Assembly: GCF_020103695.1 (NCBI RefSeq)
Contig: NZ_JAHXBF010000001.1
Coordinates: 434,001-498,000 of the forward strand
Length of the DNA: 64,000 bases
DNA from: Hyalangium versicolor
Lineage (GTDB): Bacteria; Myxococcota; Myxococcia; Myxococcales; Myxococcaceae
Direction of reading: 5' to 3'
A program made the translations under genes and the position numbers. Shown piece by piece: positions 34,501 through 42,802 of the stretch. Below the pieces are notes generated by a model. That model was not told the DNA's origin. It did not search any database and saw only the letters and a program-made list of their open reading frames with translations. The stretch's first letter is position 1. Every line of letters starts with the position of its first letter.

Positions 34501-35863
34501 GGGACTCATCCTGGTCGTCGATGACCACGTGGAGATGGGGCGGATGCTGCAGGATCCGCTCACGGACGAAGGCTACGAGGTGGAACTTGCCACGGGAGGT
34601 GCGGAGGCCATCCGCCTGCTGCGTGCGCGCCCGTTCGACGCGGTGCTGTGCGATCTGCGCATGGAGGAGGTGGACGGGTTCGACGTGCTGGACGCGGCGC
34701 GCGGGGTGGACGCGGAGATGCCCGTGCTGATGATGACGGCGTTCGGAGGCATCGAGAGCGCGGTGGAGGCGATGCGGCGGGGCGCCTGGCACTACTTCAC
34801 CAAGCCCTTCCGGCTGGAGGAGGTGCTCATCTACCTGCGGCGGGCCCTGGAGGAGCGGCGGCTGCGCGCGGAGAACCGGGAGCTGCGTCAGGCCGCGGGG
34901 CCGGGCGGGCTGGGAGCGCTGGTGGGCCGGAGCGCCGCGATGCGGAGCATGTACGCGCTGATCGAGCCCGTGGCCCACTCGGGCGCACCGGTGCTGCTGC
35001 GAGGGGAGAGTGGCAGCGGGAAGGAGTTGGTGGCGCGGGCGCTGCACTCGGAGGGGCCTCGGGCCGCCGAGCCCTTCGTGGCGGTGAACTGCACCGCGCT
35101 GCCCCACGCGCTGCTGGAGAGTGAGCTCTTCGGCCACGTGAAGGGAGCCTTCACCGGCGCCACGACGCCGCGGCGAGGGCTCTTCGTTGAGGCGGACAAG
35201 GGCACGCTCTTCCTGGATGAGATTGGCGACATGCCGTCCGAGCTCCAGGCCAAATTGCTGCGGGTGCTCGAGGACGGAGAGGTCCGGGCGGTGGGGGCGG
35301 ACGCCAGCCGCAAGGTGGAGGTGCGCATCGTCGCGGCCACCCACCAGGACCTGGAGGCCCGCGTGCGCGAGGGCCGCTTTCGGGCGGACCTCTTCTACCG
35401 ACTCAACGTCGTGACACTGCGGATTCCGCCTCTGCGCGAGCGGCGCGAAGACATTCCACTCCTCGTCGAGCACTTCGTGGCGAGGGCTCGGGCGAGGAAT
35501 CCTCGCTCGAAGGTGACGGCCTTGTCCGCCGAGGTGGTCTCCGCACTGGGCACGATGCCCTGGCCGGGCAACGTGCGAGAGCTGGAGAACCTGGTCGAAC
35601 GCCTGGTGGTGCTCGTGCCTCGGGAGACGGTGGAGCTGGCCGATCTCAAGCTGCACGCACCCTCGGTGAGCCCCGAGGTCCACCCCCTCTCCCTGGCTCA
35701 GGAGGAGCTGTGGCCGCTGCGCCAGCTCGAGGGTGAGTACATCTCCTGGGTGGTGGCTCACTGCGGAGGGAACAAGACGCGGGCCGCGGAGCTGCTCGGC
35801 ATCGACGTCTCCACCATCCACCGCCGCGAGCGCGAGAAGGGAACGGGTAATTCGCCACGGTAG
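34490..35863 (+). CDS. NtrC-family sigma-54-dependent response regulator
   Basis: A 457-residue regulator: a receiver domain (1-120) with D55 in VLCDLRM, acidic DD at 11-12 and the switch Lys in FTKPFRLEE; an AAA+ sigma-54 interaction domain (about 145-380) with Walker A GESGSGKE, the sigma-54-contacting GAFTGA loop, Walker B GTLFLDEIGD and the R finger region; and a Fis-type helix-turn-helix at the C terminus (NKTRAAELLGIDVSTIHRR). It should be phosphorylated by the kinase encoded with it and activate sigma-54 promoters. A strong hairpin 21 bases after the stop ends the operon. Confidence 0.96.
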   Translation: MSSKGLILVVDDHVEMGRMLQDPLTDEGYEVELATGGAEAIRLLRARPFDAVLCDLRMEEVDGFDVLDAARGVDAEMPVLMMTAFGGIESAVEAMRRGAWHYFTKPFRLEEVLIYLRRALEERRLRAENRELRQAAGPGGLGALVGRSAAMRSMYALIEPVAHSGAPVLLRGESGSGKELVARALHSEGPRAAEPFVAVNCTALPHALLESELFGHVKGAFTGATTPRRGLFVEADKGTLFLDEIGDMPSELQAKLLRVLEDGEVRAVGADASRKVEVRIVAATHQDLEARVREGRFRADLFYRLNVVTLRIPPLRERREDIPLLVEHFVARARARNPRSKVTALSAEVVSALGTMPWPGNVRELENLVERLVVLVPRETVELADLKLHAPSVSPEVHPLSLAQEELWPLRQLEGEYISWVVAHCGGNKTRAAELLGIDVSTIHRREREKGTGNSPR

Positions 35864-35883
35864 GGTGGCGCGATACCAGGGTA

Positions 35884-35905
35884 AAGAGCCCGGGCGCGGG
35901 CTCTT
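35884..35905 (+). terminator. Terminator of the kinase-regulator operon
   Basis: Perfect 9-base arms AAGAGCCCG and CGGGCTCTT enclose the loop GGCG, starting 21 bases after the response regulator stop. Only two T residues end the stem. Confidence 0.6.
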
Positions 35906-35950
35906 CCCGAGGAGCGCGGATGCGGCATGGGCGTTGCTTGAGAGCAAGAC

Positions 35951-36481
35951 ATGCGCTCCTTGCTCCTTCCGCTGCTCTTGCTCGCCATTGGCGCGAGCGC
36001 CTGTGCCACGAAGTCCGCGGCCAAGGTTTCCTCTGACAACGTTTCCTCGGTGGGCACGCAGCCCCGCTCCGAGCCGGTGAAGCCACCTTCTTCACCCGCG
36101 AAGGAAGTCGCCGAGCTGCCAGCACTGGATTTCGGGCCCATCTACTACGAACTCGACTCGGCGACCCTGCGGCCCGACTCGAGAGTGCTGCTCGATCACG
36201 TGGCGGAGGCCCTGCGGCCGCGCCGTGAGACGCGGGTGACGATCTCCGGCCACACGTGTGAGCTGGGCACCACCGAGTACAACCTGGCCCTGGGGCAGCG
36301 GCGGGCCTCGGCGGCTCGGGACTACCTGGTGAAGCTCGGGGTGGAGCGGGACCGCATCGCGGTCGTGTCCTACGGCGAGGAGCGCCCGGCGGAGTCGGGC
36401 AGTGGCGAGAGCGTCTGGTCCAGGAACCGCCGCAGCGAGTTCTCGGTCTCCGTGGCGCACGCCCGAGTGGATGCCCCATAG
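35951..36481 (+). CDS. OmpA/Pal-like lipoprotein
   Basis: A 176-residue lipoprotein precursor with lipobox GASAC (Cys about residue 18), a short linker (19-60), and an OmpA-type peptidoglycan-binding domain (about 65-170): FGPIYYELDSATLRPDSR, VTISGHTCELGTTEYNLALGQRRA and a C-terminal RNRRSEFSV. It should tether the outer membrane to peptidoglycan, as Pal does. No Tol genes are nearby. It lies just behind the two-component terminator and two bases before the pseudo-receiver gene, so the three small genes 35951-37316 may form an operon. Confidence 0.92.
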   Translation: MRSLLLPLLLLAIGASACATKSAAKVSSDNVSSVGTQPRSEPVKPPSSPAKEVAELPALDFGPIYYELDSATLRPDSRVLLDHVAEALRPRRETRVTISGHTCELGTTEYNLALGQRRASAARDYLVKLGVERDRIAVVSYGEERPAESGSGESVWSRNRRSEFSVSVAHARVDAP

Positions 36482-36483
36482 CC

Positions 36484-36864
36484 GTGGCGACGCGACACAT
36501 CGGCCACGCGTTGCTTCTGGGCGCGGATGAGTCCCTGGCCGCGCTCCTCTGCGACGTGCTCGTGGAGGTGGGGATTACGTTGCAGGTGGGCGAGGCGCAC
36601 GTGGCCCGGCCCGATCTCGTGCTCGTCCAGGTCGGGCGAGGGGAGAGCGTCTTGAGTGCGCTGCAGACAGCTCGGGACGGGACCTACCCGGCGCCAGTCT
36701 TCGTGCTGCTGCCGTTCGCCGACGAGCGGTTGATGCAGCGAGCACTGCGGCTGGGAGCACGGGGATGCTTCGCCCTGGGACAGCCGCTCGATGAGCTTCG
36801 GCGAATGGTTCTCGCGGTGCTCCCTGCGACCGGAAGGTCCTCGTCGTCCAGGAGGGTACAATGA
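36484..36864 (+). CDS. Receiver-like protein lacking the phosphoacceptor Asp
   Basis: A 126-residue protein whose alternating strands and helices resemble a response-regulator receiver domain: HALLLGADESLAALLCDVL (beta1/alpha1), ARPDLVLVQVG (beta3), VFVLLPFADERLMQRALRLGARGCFALG (beta4-beta5). At the beta3 end the phosphoacceptor Asp is replaced (LVQVG), and the beta5 Lys is missing, so it should not be phosphorylated in the usual way. It starts at GTG two bases after the lipoprotein stop and overlaps the next gene by ATGA. It may be a protein-interaction module. Confidence 0.65.
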   Translation: MATRHIGHALLLGADESLAALLCDVLVEVGITLQVGEAHVARPDLVLVQVGRGESVLSALQTARDGTYPAPVFVLLPFADERLMQRALRLGARGCFALGQPLDELRRMVLAVLPATGRSSSSRRVQ

Positions 36865-37316
36865 GTGACACATTGTCTCAGGCTTCGGTGCCCTCCGAGA
36901 CCACGCTTTTCAACGCTCAGGGCTTGCTCGTGACGAGCCAGCGGGTGGTCGCCCAGGGCCGCACGTGGCCGCTGGGAGACGTGGAGGCGGTGGATTCCAT
37001 CCGCCGTGGTCCATGGGTTGTTCCCTGGCTGGTGACCTTGATGCTGGGCGGGGGAGTGGGCCTGCCCGTGCTCCTCTCGGCCATGGCGGCCCAGGATACT
37101 CGGGAGCGAGGGATCTACGGGGTGGCCCTGGTGGTCTCGGCGACGGCCATCTACAGCTCGATCGCCGCGCTCGTATTGATGGGAGACACGTACTGGCTGG
37201 TGCTGCGGACGCGGAAGAGGGAGGGCCGGGTGCTCCGCAGCCGGGATCCGCAGCTCATCTCGAGCCTCGTGGCGGTGGTAGCGCAAGCAGCAGCGGCGGC
37301 GCGCCAGAGGAACTGA
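36861..37316 (+). CDS. DUF6232-like small membrane protein
   Basis: A 151-residue protein. The N-terminal half (TLFNAQGLLVTSQRVVAQGR, then WPLGDVEAVD) resembles the start of DUF6232 proteins, which place a small beta domain before two membrane helices. The helices are about 54-74 (VPWLVTLMLGGGVGLPVLL) and about 87-108. The C-terminal part, YWLVLRTRKREGRVLRSRDP, returns to the cytoplasm. The start overlaps the receiver-like gene (ATGA). Convergent with the APH-like gene. Function unknown. Confidence 0.65.
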   Translation: MSDTLSQASVPSETTLFNAQGLLVTSQRVVAQGRTWPLGDVEAVDSIRRGPWVVPWLVTLMLGGGVGLPVLLSAMAAQDTRERGIYGVALVVSATAIYSSIAALVLMGDTYWLVLRTRKREGRVLRSRDPQLISSLVAVVAQAAAAARQRN

Positions 37317-37339
37317 AGGATGTCGTTTCCACCACCCGT

Positions 37340-38407
37340 TCAGAACGTGCCGCTCTGGATGACCTGCTCGGCGCGGAAGCTGAGCATGGCCACGACCATG
37401 CCGAACGGGGCGAACTTCTCGTTGGTCGTCTGCCCCTTCGCGTAGCGGTAGTAGATCTGCTGCGCGATGACGGCGAGCCGGAACAGGCCGAACACATAAT
37501 AGAAGTGGAAGTCCTGGATGGGCAGCCCGGACTTGCGCGAGTAGTAGTCCACCAGCTCGCGGCGGGTCATCATGCCCGGCACGTTCGTGGGGAGCATGCG
37601 AGCCATCTGCACCTCCTCCGGATCATCCGCCTGGATCCAGTACGCGAGCGAGCACCCCAGATCCATGAGCGGATCGCCCAGGGTGGTCATCTCCCAGTCC
37701 AGCACGCCGATGATCTTCAGCGGGTCCTTCGGATCCAGGACGACGTTGTCGAACTTGTAGTCGTTGTGGATGAGCGCCGCGCGCCCGCTCTCGGGAGGCA
37801 GGTGTTCGGCCAGCCACTTCATGATGGCTTCGCAGTCGGGCACATCCTCCGTGTGCGCCTTGCGGAAGCGCTCACTCCAGCCCTCCACCTGGCGGCGAAC
37901 GTAGCCCTCGGGCTTGCCGAACTCCGAGAGCCCCGCCTCCTTCACATCCACCTGGTGCAGGGCCACCTGCACATCCACCAGGTGCTCACAGAGCGTCCGC
38001 GCGTCCTGGGGGCTCAGCGTCAAGTTCTTGGGCAGATCCTTGCGAAGGATAAGCCCGTGGAGCCGCTCCATCACGTAGAAGGGGCTGCCCATCACGCTCT
38101 CGTCCTCGCAGTAGGCGACGGGCTTGGGACAGTAGGGGAACACGTGCTGCAATGCCGAGAGCACGCGGAACTCGCGCCCCATGTCATGGGCCGTCTTCGC
38201 CTTCGTGCCGAAGGGCGGCCGGCGCAGCACCCACTCCTTGTCGCCCTGGCGGAGGAGATAGGTGAGGTTGGAGGCGCCTCCGGGGAACTGGGTGATCTGC
38301 AGAGGGCCGGTGAACACGGGGTTCTGCCGTGCCAGCCACTCCAGCAGCTTGCTGGCATCCAGCTCCTCACCGGAGCGGGGGGGCCGGGTCTCGTCGCGAG
38401 TGCTCAT
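37340..38407 (-). CDS. APH-like phosphotransferase (ACAD10/11 kinase-domain type)
   Basis: A 355-residue cytoplasmic protein of the aminoglycoside phosphotransferase/choline kinase fold. The motifs are present: an N-terminal glycine-rich loop GGASNLTYLL, the VLRRPPFG strand with the ATP-binding region, the Brenner motif LIHNDYKFDNVVLD with catalytic Asp and Asn, and VLDWEMTTLGDPLMDLG with the metal-binding Asp. It resembles the stand-alone kinase related to the N-terminal domain of ACAD10/ACAD11, which phosphorylates 4-hydroxyacyl-CoA in fatty acid catabolism. No acyl-CoA dehydrogenase gene is in the window, so the substrate is inferred. It lies 20 bases downstream of the histidine phosphatase gene on the same strand. 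Confidence 0.88.
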   Translation of the reverse strand: MSTRDETRPPRSGEELDASKLLEWLARQNPVFTGPLQITQFPGGASNLTYLLRQGDKEWVLRRPPFGTKAKTAHDMGREFRVLSALQHVFPYCPKPVAYCEDESVMGSPFYVMERLHGLILRKDLPKNLTLSPQDARTLCEHLVDVQVALHQVDVKEAGLSEFGKPEGYVRRQVEGWSERFRKAHTEDVPDCEAIMKWLAEHLPPESGRAALIHNDYKFDNVVLDPKDPLKIIGVLDWEMTTLGDPLMDLGCSLAYWIQADDPEEVQMARMLPTNVPGMMTRRELVDYYSRKSGLPIQDFHFYYVFGLFRLAVIAQQIYYRYAKGQTTNEKFAPFGMVVAMLSFRAEQVIQSGTF

Positions 38408-38427
38408 GAGGGTTCCTCGATCGGGTC

Positions 38428-39123
38428 TCAGCGGTAGGTGAGTAGGGTGGAATCGCTCGCGAGTTCCAGGTGGGCCACGTTGTTGAACCCGGCCAGCATG
38501 AGCGTGCCACGGCGCAAGCGCAGCTCGGTGACGGAGGAGTTATAGATCGCCCAGTTCAAGGCAAAGGTCTTCTCCGTGGTCAGCCCGAGCGCCGCCTGGA
38601 TCGCGAAGGCAATAGGCCCGCCCGAGGTGACGATGACGATGCGCTCGTGGCTGGAGCGGGCCATGCGCTCGAGGCTCTCGCGAAGGCGCGTCTGGAAGGA
38701 CTCCCACGTCTCGAAGGGAGGCTTCTCGTGGGGAGCTCCGTCGACCCAGTGCTGCATCGCGCGCGCGAAGGCGAGCTGGAACTGGCGCGTGTCCGAGAAC
38801 AGGGCGATCCGATCATCTGGAGTCACCCCCATCTCCGCCATGACACGGGGCAGGTAGGCGCCGAAGATGGCCTCGTGATCGTACTCGTTGAAGCCGGGGT
38901 GCGCGTCGGTGGAGGGGGGCGACTCCAGCCCCTGGAGCATTCCGACGAGCGTGGCGCGCTGCCGATCCAGGGTGCCGCTGAGCCACGCATCGGCGCGGAA
39001 GGCGGTGCGCTGCAGGTGCTGTCCGAGGAGCACCGCCTGACGCTCGCCCAGGGGCGAGAGCCGATCATAGTGGCTGGCCCCGAAGGAGGCCTGGCCGTGG
39101 CGGACGAGATAGAGGCGGGTCAT
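38428..39123 (-). CDS. Histidine phosphatase superfamily protein
   Basis: A 231-residue enzyme of the phosphoglycerate-mutase-like branch 1. It opens with LYLVRHGQAS, the RHG signature with the catalytic His, and continues with LSPLGERQAVLLGQHL. The second Arg is in GTLDRQRAT, a Glu is in FNEYDHE, and the second His-equivalent region is IVIVTSGGPIAF, where the usual GH pair is replaced by TSGG. The loss of that second His may lower or abolish normal catalysis. Substrate unknown. It probably shares an operon with the APH-like kinase and the upstream unknown gene. Confidence 0.85.
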   Translation of the reverse strand: MTRLYLVRHGQASFGASHYDRLSPLGERQAVLLGQHLQRTAFRADAWLSGTLDRQRATLVGMLQGLESPPSTDAHPGFNEYDHEAIFGAYLPRVMAEMGVTPDDRIALFSDTRQFQLAFARAMQHWVDGAPHEKPPFETWESFQTRLRESLERMARSSHERIVIVTSGGPIAFAIQAALGLTTEKTFALNWAIYNSSVTELRLRRGTLMLAGFNNVAHLELASDSTLLTYR

Positions 39124-39190
39124 GGCGAGGGCGCGGAGGGCCTGGAAGCTAACGAACGCAGGCCCCTCCGTCCAAACCGATCTTCGCCGC

Positions 39191-39916
39191 TCAGCGCGCC
39201 GAGCCGATGTGCTTCTCGTACCGCTCTTGCAGGGCGGTGAGGTAGCCGCGCTTCTCCCAGAGGGCCTCGGTGAGCCGGTCCGCCAGGGAGGCAACCTCGG
39301 CGTCCTCCTCCTTCTCCGGCACGCGGGGTTGTCCGACCAGTGGGGTCTTCAGCGCCTGGGTGACCTCCTTGATGAGCAGCTTGCTGCCCTGGAAGAGCCG
39401 GCCCAGGAGCTGGTTGATGGGCCGGGAGTCCACCTCCTTGCAGGCGGCGAGGATGGCGTCATGCACCTTGTTCGGAGCGTCTCCCTCCAGGGAGCGGGCG
39501 CTCAGATCCCCCCGGGCCACGGCGTGGTGGAGCAGGTAGCCGTGGTGCAGCGAGTACGAGGCCATGTCCACGCAGTCCTTCACCCACAGCACGAGGAAGG
39601 CCCTGCGCCAGACCTTTCGGAAGGGCAGGAGCGCCATCGACTTGAAGAACCCGAGGAGCTGGCCGCCCAGGGTGGACGTCACATGCGAGCCGGCGAGGAT
39701 CCCCACGGCCTTGGGGGGAGGGGACGTCAGGCCATGCTCCGCGAGGACGGCACGGACCATGCGCTCTCGCACCTGACGCAGCGCGTACTCATCCAGGAAG
39801 GGGATGGGGATGAGCGGAGCCAGCCCGGAAGCCACGGCATGGAGTGCGATGCGCCCGAGCTGGGGTGGGGGAGCGCCCGAGGGTTTCGAAGTCGACTCAG
39901 TCATACCCACCTTCAT
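39191..39916 (-). CDS. Conserved-looking protein of unknown function
   Basis: A 241-residue protein without signal peptide. The N-terminal region contains APLIPIPFLDEYALRQVRERMVR, an amphipathic/hydrophobic stretch near 110-135 (ALLPFRKVWRRAFLVLWVK), and a charged C-terminal helix. I do not recognise the family. Two starts are possible: ATG 39916 with GAGAGG upstream and ATG 39904 with AAGGTGG upstream. It is divergent from the helicase gene, with only 68 bases between the starts, so their promoters must overlap. It precedes the histidine phosphatase gene on the same strand. Confidence 0.6.
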   Translation of the reverse strand: MKVGMTESTSKPSGAPPPQLGRIALHAVASGLAPLIPIPFLDEYALRQVRERMVRAVLAEHGLTSPPPKAVGILAGSHVTSTLGGQLLGFFKSMALLPFRKVWRRAFLVLWVKDCVDMASYSLHHGYLLHHAVARGDLSARSLEGDAPNKVHDAILAACKEVDSRPINQLLGRLFQGSKLLIKEVTQALKTPLVGQPRVPEKEEDAEVASLADRLTEALWEKRGYLTALQERYEKHIGSAR

Positions 39917-39984
39917 ACACCTCTCGACGGTGGGGCGTGTTCGAACCCCCTTGGCTCCTTGGGGAATGATACAAGCCGGGCCCT

Positions 39985-41727
39985 GTGACAGAACCTTCGA
40001 CGCCTCTTGATGACAGTTTCGACTCGCTGGGGCTCAAGCCACAGCTCGTGGAGGCGCTCCGGGATCTGGGGTACGAGGAGCCCACCCCCATCCAGCGCGC
40101 GGCCCTCCCGCCGCTGCTGGAGGGCAAGGATTTGCTCGGGATCGCCGCGACAGGGACGGGCAAGACGGCCGCCTTCGCGCTTCCGCTCCTGCAGCAGCTC
40201 AATCCCGGAACTCGGGCGCCGCATACCGCTTCCGCGCTGGTGCTCGTGCCGACTCGCGAGCTGGCCATGCAGGTGGCCGAGGCCATCCACCGCTACGGCC
40301 AGAAGCTCGGCGTGAGCGTGCTGCCCCTCTACGGCGGGCAGGTGATCGGCCAGCAGCTCCGGGTGCTCAAGCGTGGCGTGGACGTCGTCGTCGCCACTCC
40401 GGGCCGGGCGCTCGACCACCTGCAGCGCAAGACGCTGAAGCTGGATGATGTGCAGGTGGTGGTGCTCGACGAGGCGGACGAGATGCTCGACATGGGCTTC
40501 GCGGAGGATCTCGAAGCCATCCTGTCCGCTACGCCCGAGGAGCGGCAGACGGCGCTCTTCTCCGCGACGTTGCCGCCACGCATCGCCGCCATCGCCGAGC
40601 GTCACCTGCGAGAGCCGGTGCGCGTGCGCATTGCCCGTGAGAAGGTGGAGCCGGGCGAGCTGCCGCGCATCCGGCAGACGGCCTACATCGTCCCGCGAGC
40701 CTTCAAGGTGGCCACGCTCTGTCGCGTCCTGGACGTGGAGTCGCCCACGGCGGCCATCGTCTTCTGCCGCACGCGGACGGAGGTGGACGAGCTCTCCGTG
40801 TCCCTCAACGGCCGTGGCTGGAGGGCCCAGGCGCTCCATGGGGGCATGAGCCAGGAGCAGCGCGACCGGGTGATCAAGCAGCTCAAGTCGCACGCGGCGG
40901 ATCTGCTGGTGGCCACGGATGTGGCGGCGCGAGGGTTGGACATTCCCCGCCTGTCCCACGTGGTGAACTTCGACGTGCCCAACGCACCCGAGGCCTACGT
41001 GCACCGCATTGGCCGCACGGGTCGAGCCGGGCGCGAGGGGGTGGCGATTACGCTCGTGGAGCCCCGGGAGCACCGGTTGCTGCGCAACCTGGAGAAGCTC
41101 ACGGGGCAACGCATCGAAGTGTCCGCCGTGCCCACCGTGGCCGACCTGCGCGCCCGGCATCTGGAGCTCACGCGGGCTTCGCTGCGAGAGGCGCTGGTGG
41201 CGGGCGGGCTCGACTCGTGCCGGGGCGTGGTGGAGGGCCTGGCCGCCGAGTTCGATGTGATGGATGTCGCCGCCGCGGCGGTGAAGCTGCTTCAGGAGGC
41301 TCGGGACGACGGCCGTGCTGGGGAGGAGGAGGAGATCCCCGTGCTTGCTCCGCCATCCGAGAAGCGCCCCCGCTTCGAGCGTCCTGGCCGCAAGGGGGCC
41401 GCGGAACCCCCTGGAAAGAGGCCTGCGCCCGGTGGACGGCCCGAGCATGGGGATCGCGGTCCCCGGCGTCGGGCGGAGCGGCCGGATTGGGATATCACCC
41501 GGCTGTACATCGGCGCGGGCCGGAGCGCGGGTATGCGCCCGGCGGATCTGGTGGGAGCCATCGCGGGCGAGGCGGGGCTGGAGGCCTCGCAGATCGGTGC
41601 CATCCAGATTGCGGATGCCTTCTCGCTCGTGGAGGTACCCGAGCCGTCCGCCGACCACATCATCGCAGCGCTGAAGCATGCCACCCTGCGTGGCCGGAAG
41701 GTCACGATCCGGCGGGACAGGGGGTGA
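39985..41727 (+). CDS. DEAD-box RNA helicase with DbpA-type RNA-binding domain
   Basis: A 580-residue helicase. The first RecA domain has the Q motif PTPIQRAAL, motif I AATGTGKT, motif Ia PTRELA, motif II DEAD and motif III SAT. The second has IVFCRTRTEVDEL, ARGLDIP and motif VI HRIGRTGRAG. A charged Arg/Pro/Gly linker (about 445-500) leads to a C-terminal DbpA-like RRM (about 505-578: ITRLYIGAGRSAGMRPADLV). It is similar in build to CsdA/DeaD helicases, which unwind RNA in ribosome assembly and cold adaptation. It starts at GTG 39985. The next gene starts 61 bases after its stop. Confidence 0.95.
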   Translation: MTEPSTPLDDSFDSLGLKPQLVEALRDLGYEEPTPIQRAALPPLLEGKDLLGIAATGTGKTAAFALPLLQQLNPGTRAPHTASALVLVPTRELAMQVAEAIHRYGQKLGVSVLPLYGGQVIGQQLRVLKRGVDVVVATPGRALDHLQRKTLKLDDVQVVVLDEADEMLDMGFAEDLEAILSATPEERQTALFSATLPPRIAAIAERHLREPVRVRIAREKVEPGELPRIRQTAYIVPRAFKVATLCRVLDVESPTAAIVFCRTRTEVDELSVSLNGRGWRAQALHGGMSQEQRDRVIKQLKSHAADLLVATDVAARGLDIPRLSHVVNFDVPNAPEAYVHRIGRTGRAGREGVAITLVEPREHRLLRNLEKLTGQRIEVSAVPTVADLRARHLELTRASLREALVAGGLDSCRGVVEGLAAEFDVMDVAAAAVKLLQEARDDGRAGEEEEIPVLAPPSEKRPRFERPGRKGAAEPPGKRPAPGGRPEHGDRGPRRRAERPDWDITRLYIGAGRSAGMRPADLVGAIAGEAGLEASQIGAIQIADAFSLVEVPEPSADHIIAALKHATLRGRKVTIRRDRG

Positions 41728-41788
41728 GGATTACCCCAAGGGGTCGGTGCATTGCGGTGCCGGAGGGCGGTCGATAATCTGCCCTCAT

Positions 41789-42781
41789 ATGGCCGAGGAA
41801 GAGAGCGGCAAAGCGCCCGAGACCCCCCCCGCGGACGTGCCGGTGGAGATCGCCGAACTCGAGAGCGTGAGCTCGCAAGCGGCCTACGACTCCTTTATCG
41901 CCGCCGCGAGGGCCATCGACCCGGCCGCCGTCGAGGAGTGTTGCGCGGATCTCGTGCTCACCTACCACAACGTGACGCGCGGGGTTGAGGCGGTGCTCGG
42001 CAGTGGAGCGGTGGTCATCGGCAAGTTGCCGAGCATCGATGTCGTGGAGCTCTCGATGCTCCCTCGGCTCGTGCAGGGCGTGGCCTTCGCCGCGCTGCAG
42101 GTCCAGCGCGAGCTGAGGTCCATCTCGTTCGGGACGCTCTTCGATCAGGCGCAGAACATGCGGCGCAAGCTGCGCAAGTCCGCCGAGGCGCTCGCCGAGG
42201 CCAACCTGCTGTCTGACGCCGACGCGGATGAGGTTCGGCTGTATGGGCAGCAGGATGTCCTGGAGGACTGCCTGGCGCTGGCCGCGGTGTTTAGAAGGAA
42301 CGAGTCGCGCATCTCCGGGCGTTCGCCGGTGAGCCCAAGCGAGGTCCGAGACGCGGAGCAGATCGCGGAGAAGCTGAAGGTGCTGCTCGGGCAGCAGGGC
42401 GCTTCGGCCGATGGAGGGTCACCGCCCCTCGTGCGGTTCCTCGAGATGCGCGATCGCTTCTGGACGTTGCTGGTGCAGCGCCACGACGTGCTGTGGCGGT
42501 GTGGAGCTTGGCTCTACGGTCGCGCGGTGGATGATCGGGTGCCGCCGCTCGTGGTGAGGCAGCCCATGGTCCGCAGGCCCCGGAACGCGCCGGCCGAGCG
42601 TGAAGCGGCCCGTCCAGAGCCTCGGAGGACCATGGGGCCACCCGCCATCACTCCCGCGCGGGCGAGCGCCCCAGCCATGGCACCAGTGCGAGACTCGGCG
42701 CGGCACCTGAATGACTTGCAGCGCGAGCTGGAGAGGAAGACGCGCTTCCTCGTCCGGATCGGCGTCATCCCCCAGCGCTGA
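41789..42781 (+). CDS. Helical protein of unknown function
   Basis: A 330-residue, mostly helical soluble protein. An acidic N-terminal tail (1-25) is followed by a helical core (about 30-220) containing QAQNMRRKLRKSAEALAEAN and RDAEQIAEKLKVLLGQQ. A basic, Pro-rich linker (about 265-300) precedes a final helix, LNDLQRELERKTRFLVRIG. No enzyme motif, signal peptide or membrane segment is visible, and I do not recognise the family. The ATG at 41789 is 11 bases after a GATAAT hexamer and lacks a Shine-Dalgarno sequence, so the start could be leaderless. Convergent with the giant repeat protein gene. Confidence 0.6.
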   Translation: MAEEESGKAPETPPADVPVEIAELESVSSQAAYDSFIAAARAIDPAAVEECCADLVLTYHNVTRGVEAVLGSGAVVIGKLPSIDVVELSMLPRLVQGVAFAALQVQRELRSISFGTLFDQAQNMRRKLRKSAEALAEANLLSDADADEVRLYGQQDVLEDCLALAAVFRRNESRISGRSPVSPSEVRDAEQIAEKLKVLLGQQGASADGGSPPLVRFLEMRDRFWTLLVQRHDVLWRCGAWLYGRAVDDRVPPLVVRQPMVRRPRNAPAEREAARPEPRRTMGPPAITPARASAPAMAPVRDSARHLNDLQRELERKTRFLVRIGVIPQR

Positions 42782-42802
42782 GCGCCGGGGGACTCGAGAC
42801 AC

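Noticed and set aside
35923..35938. Sigma-54-like site (cGGCATG-n4-TTGCT) before the OmpA/Pal lipoprotein
   Set aside because: Spacing is right, but the transcript would begin within about two bases of the ATG at 35951, leaving no room for a ribosome site; the TGGCAC arm also has two mismatches.
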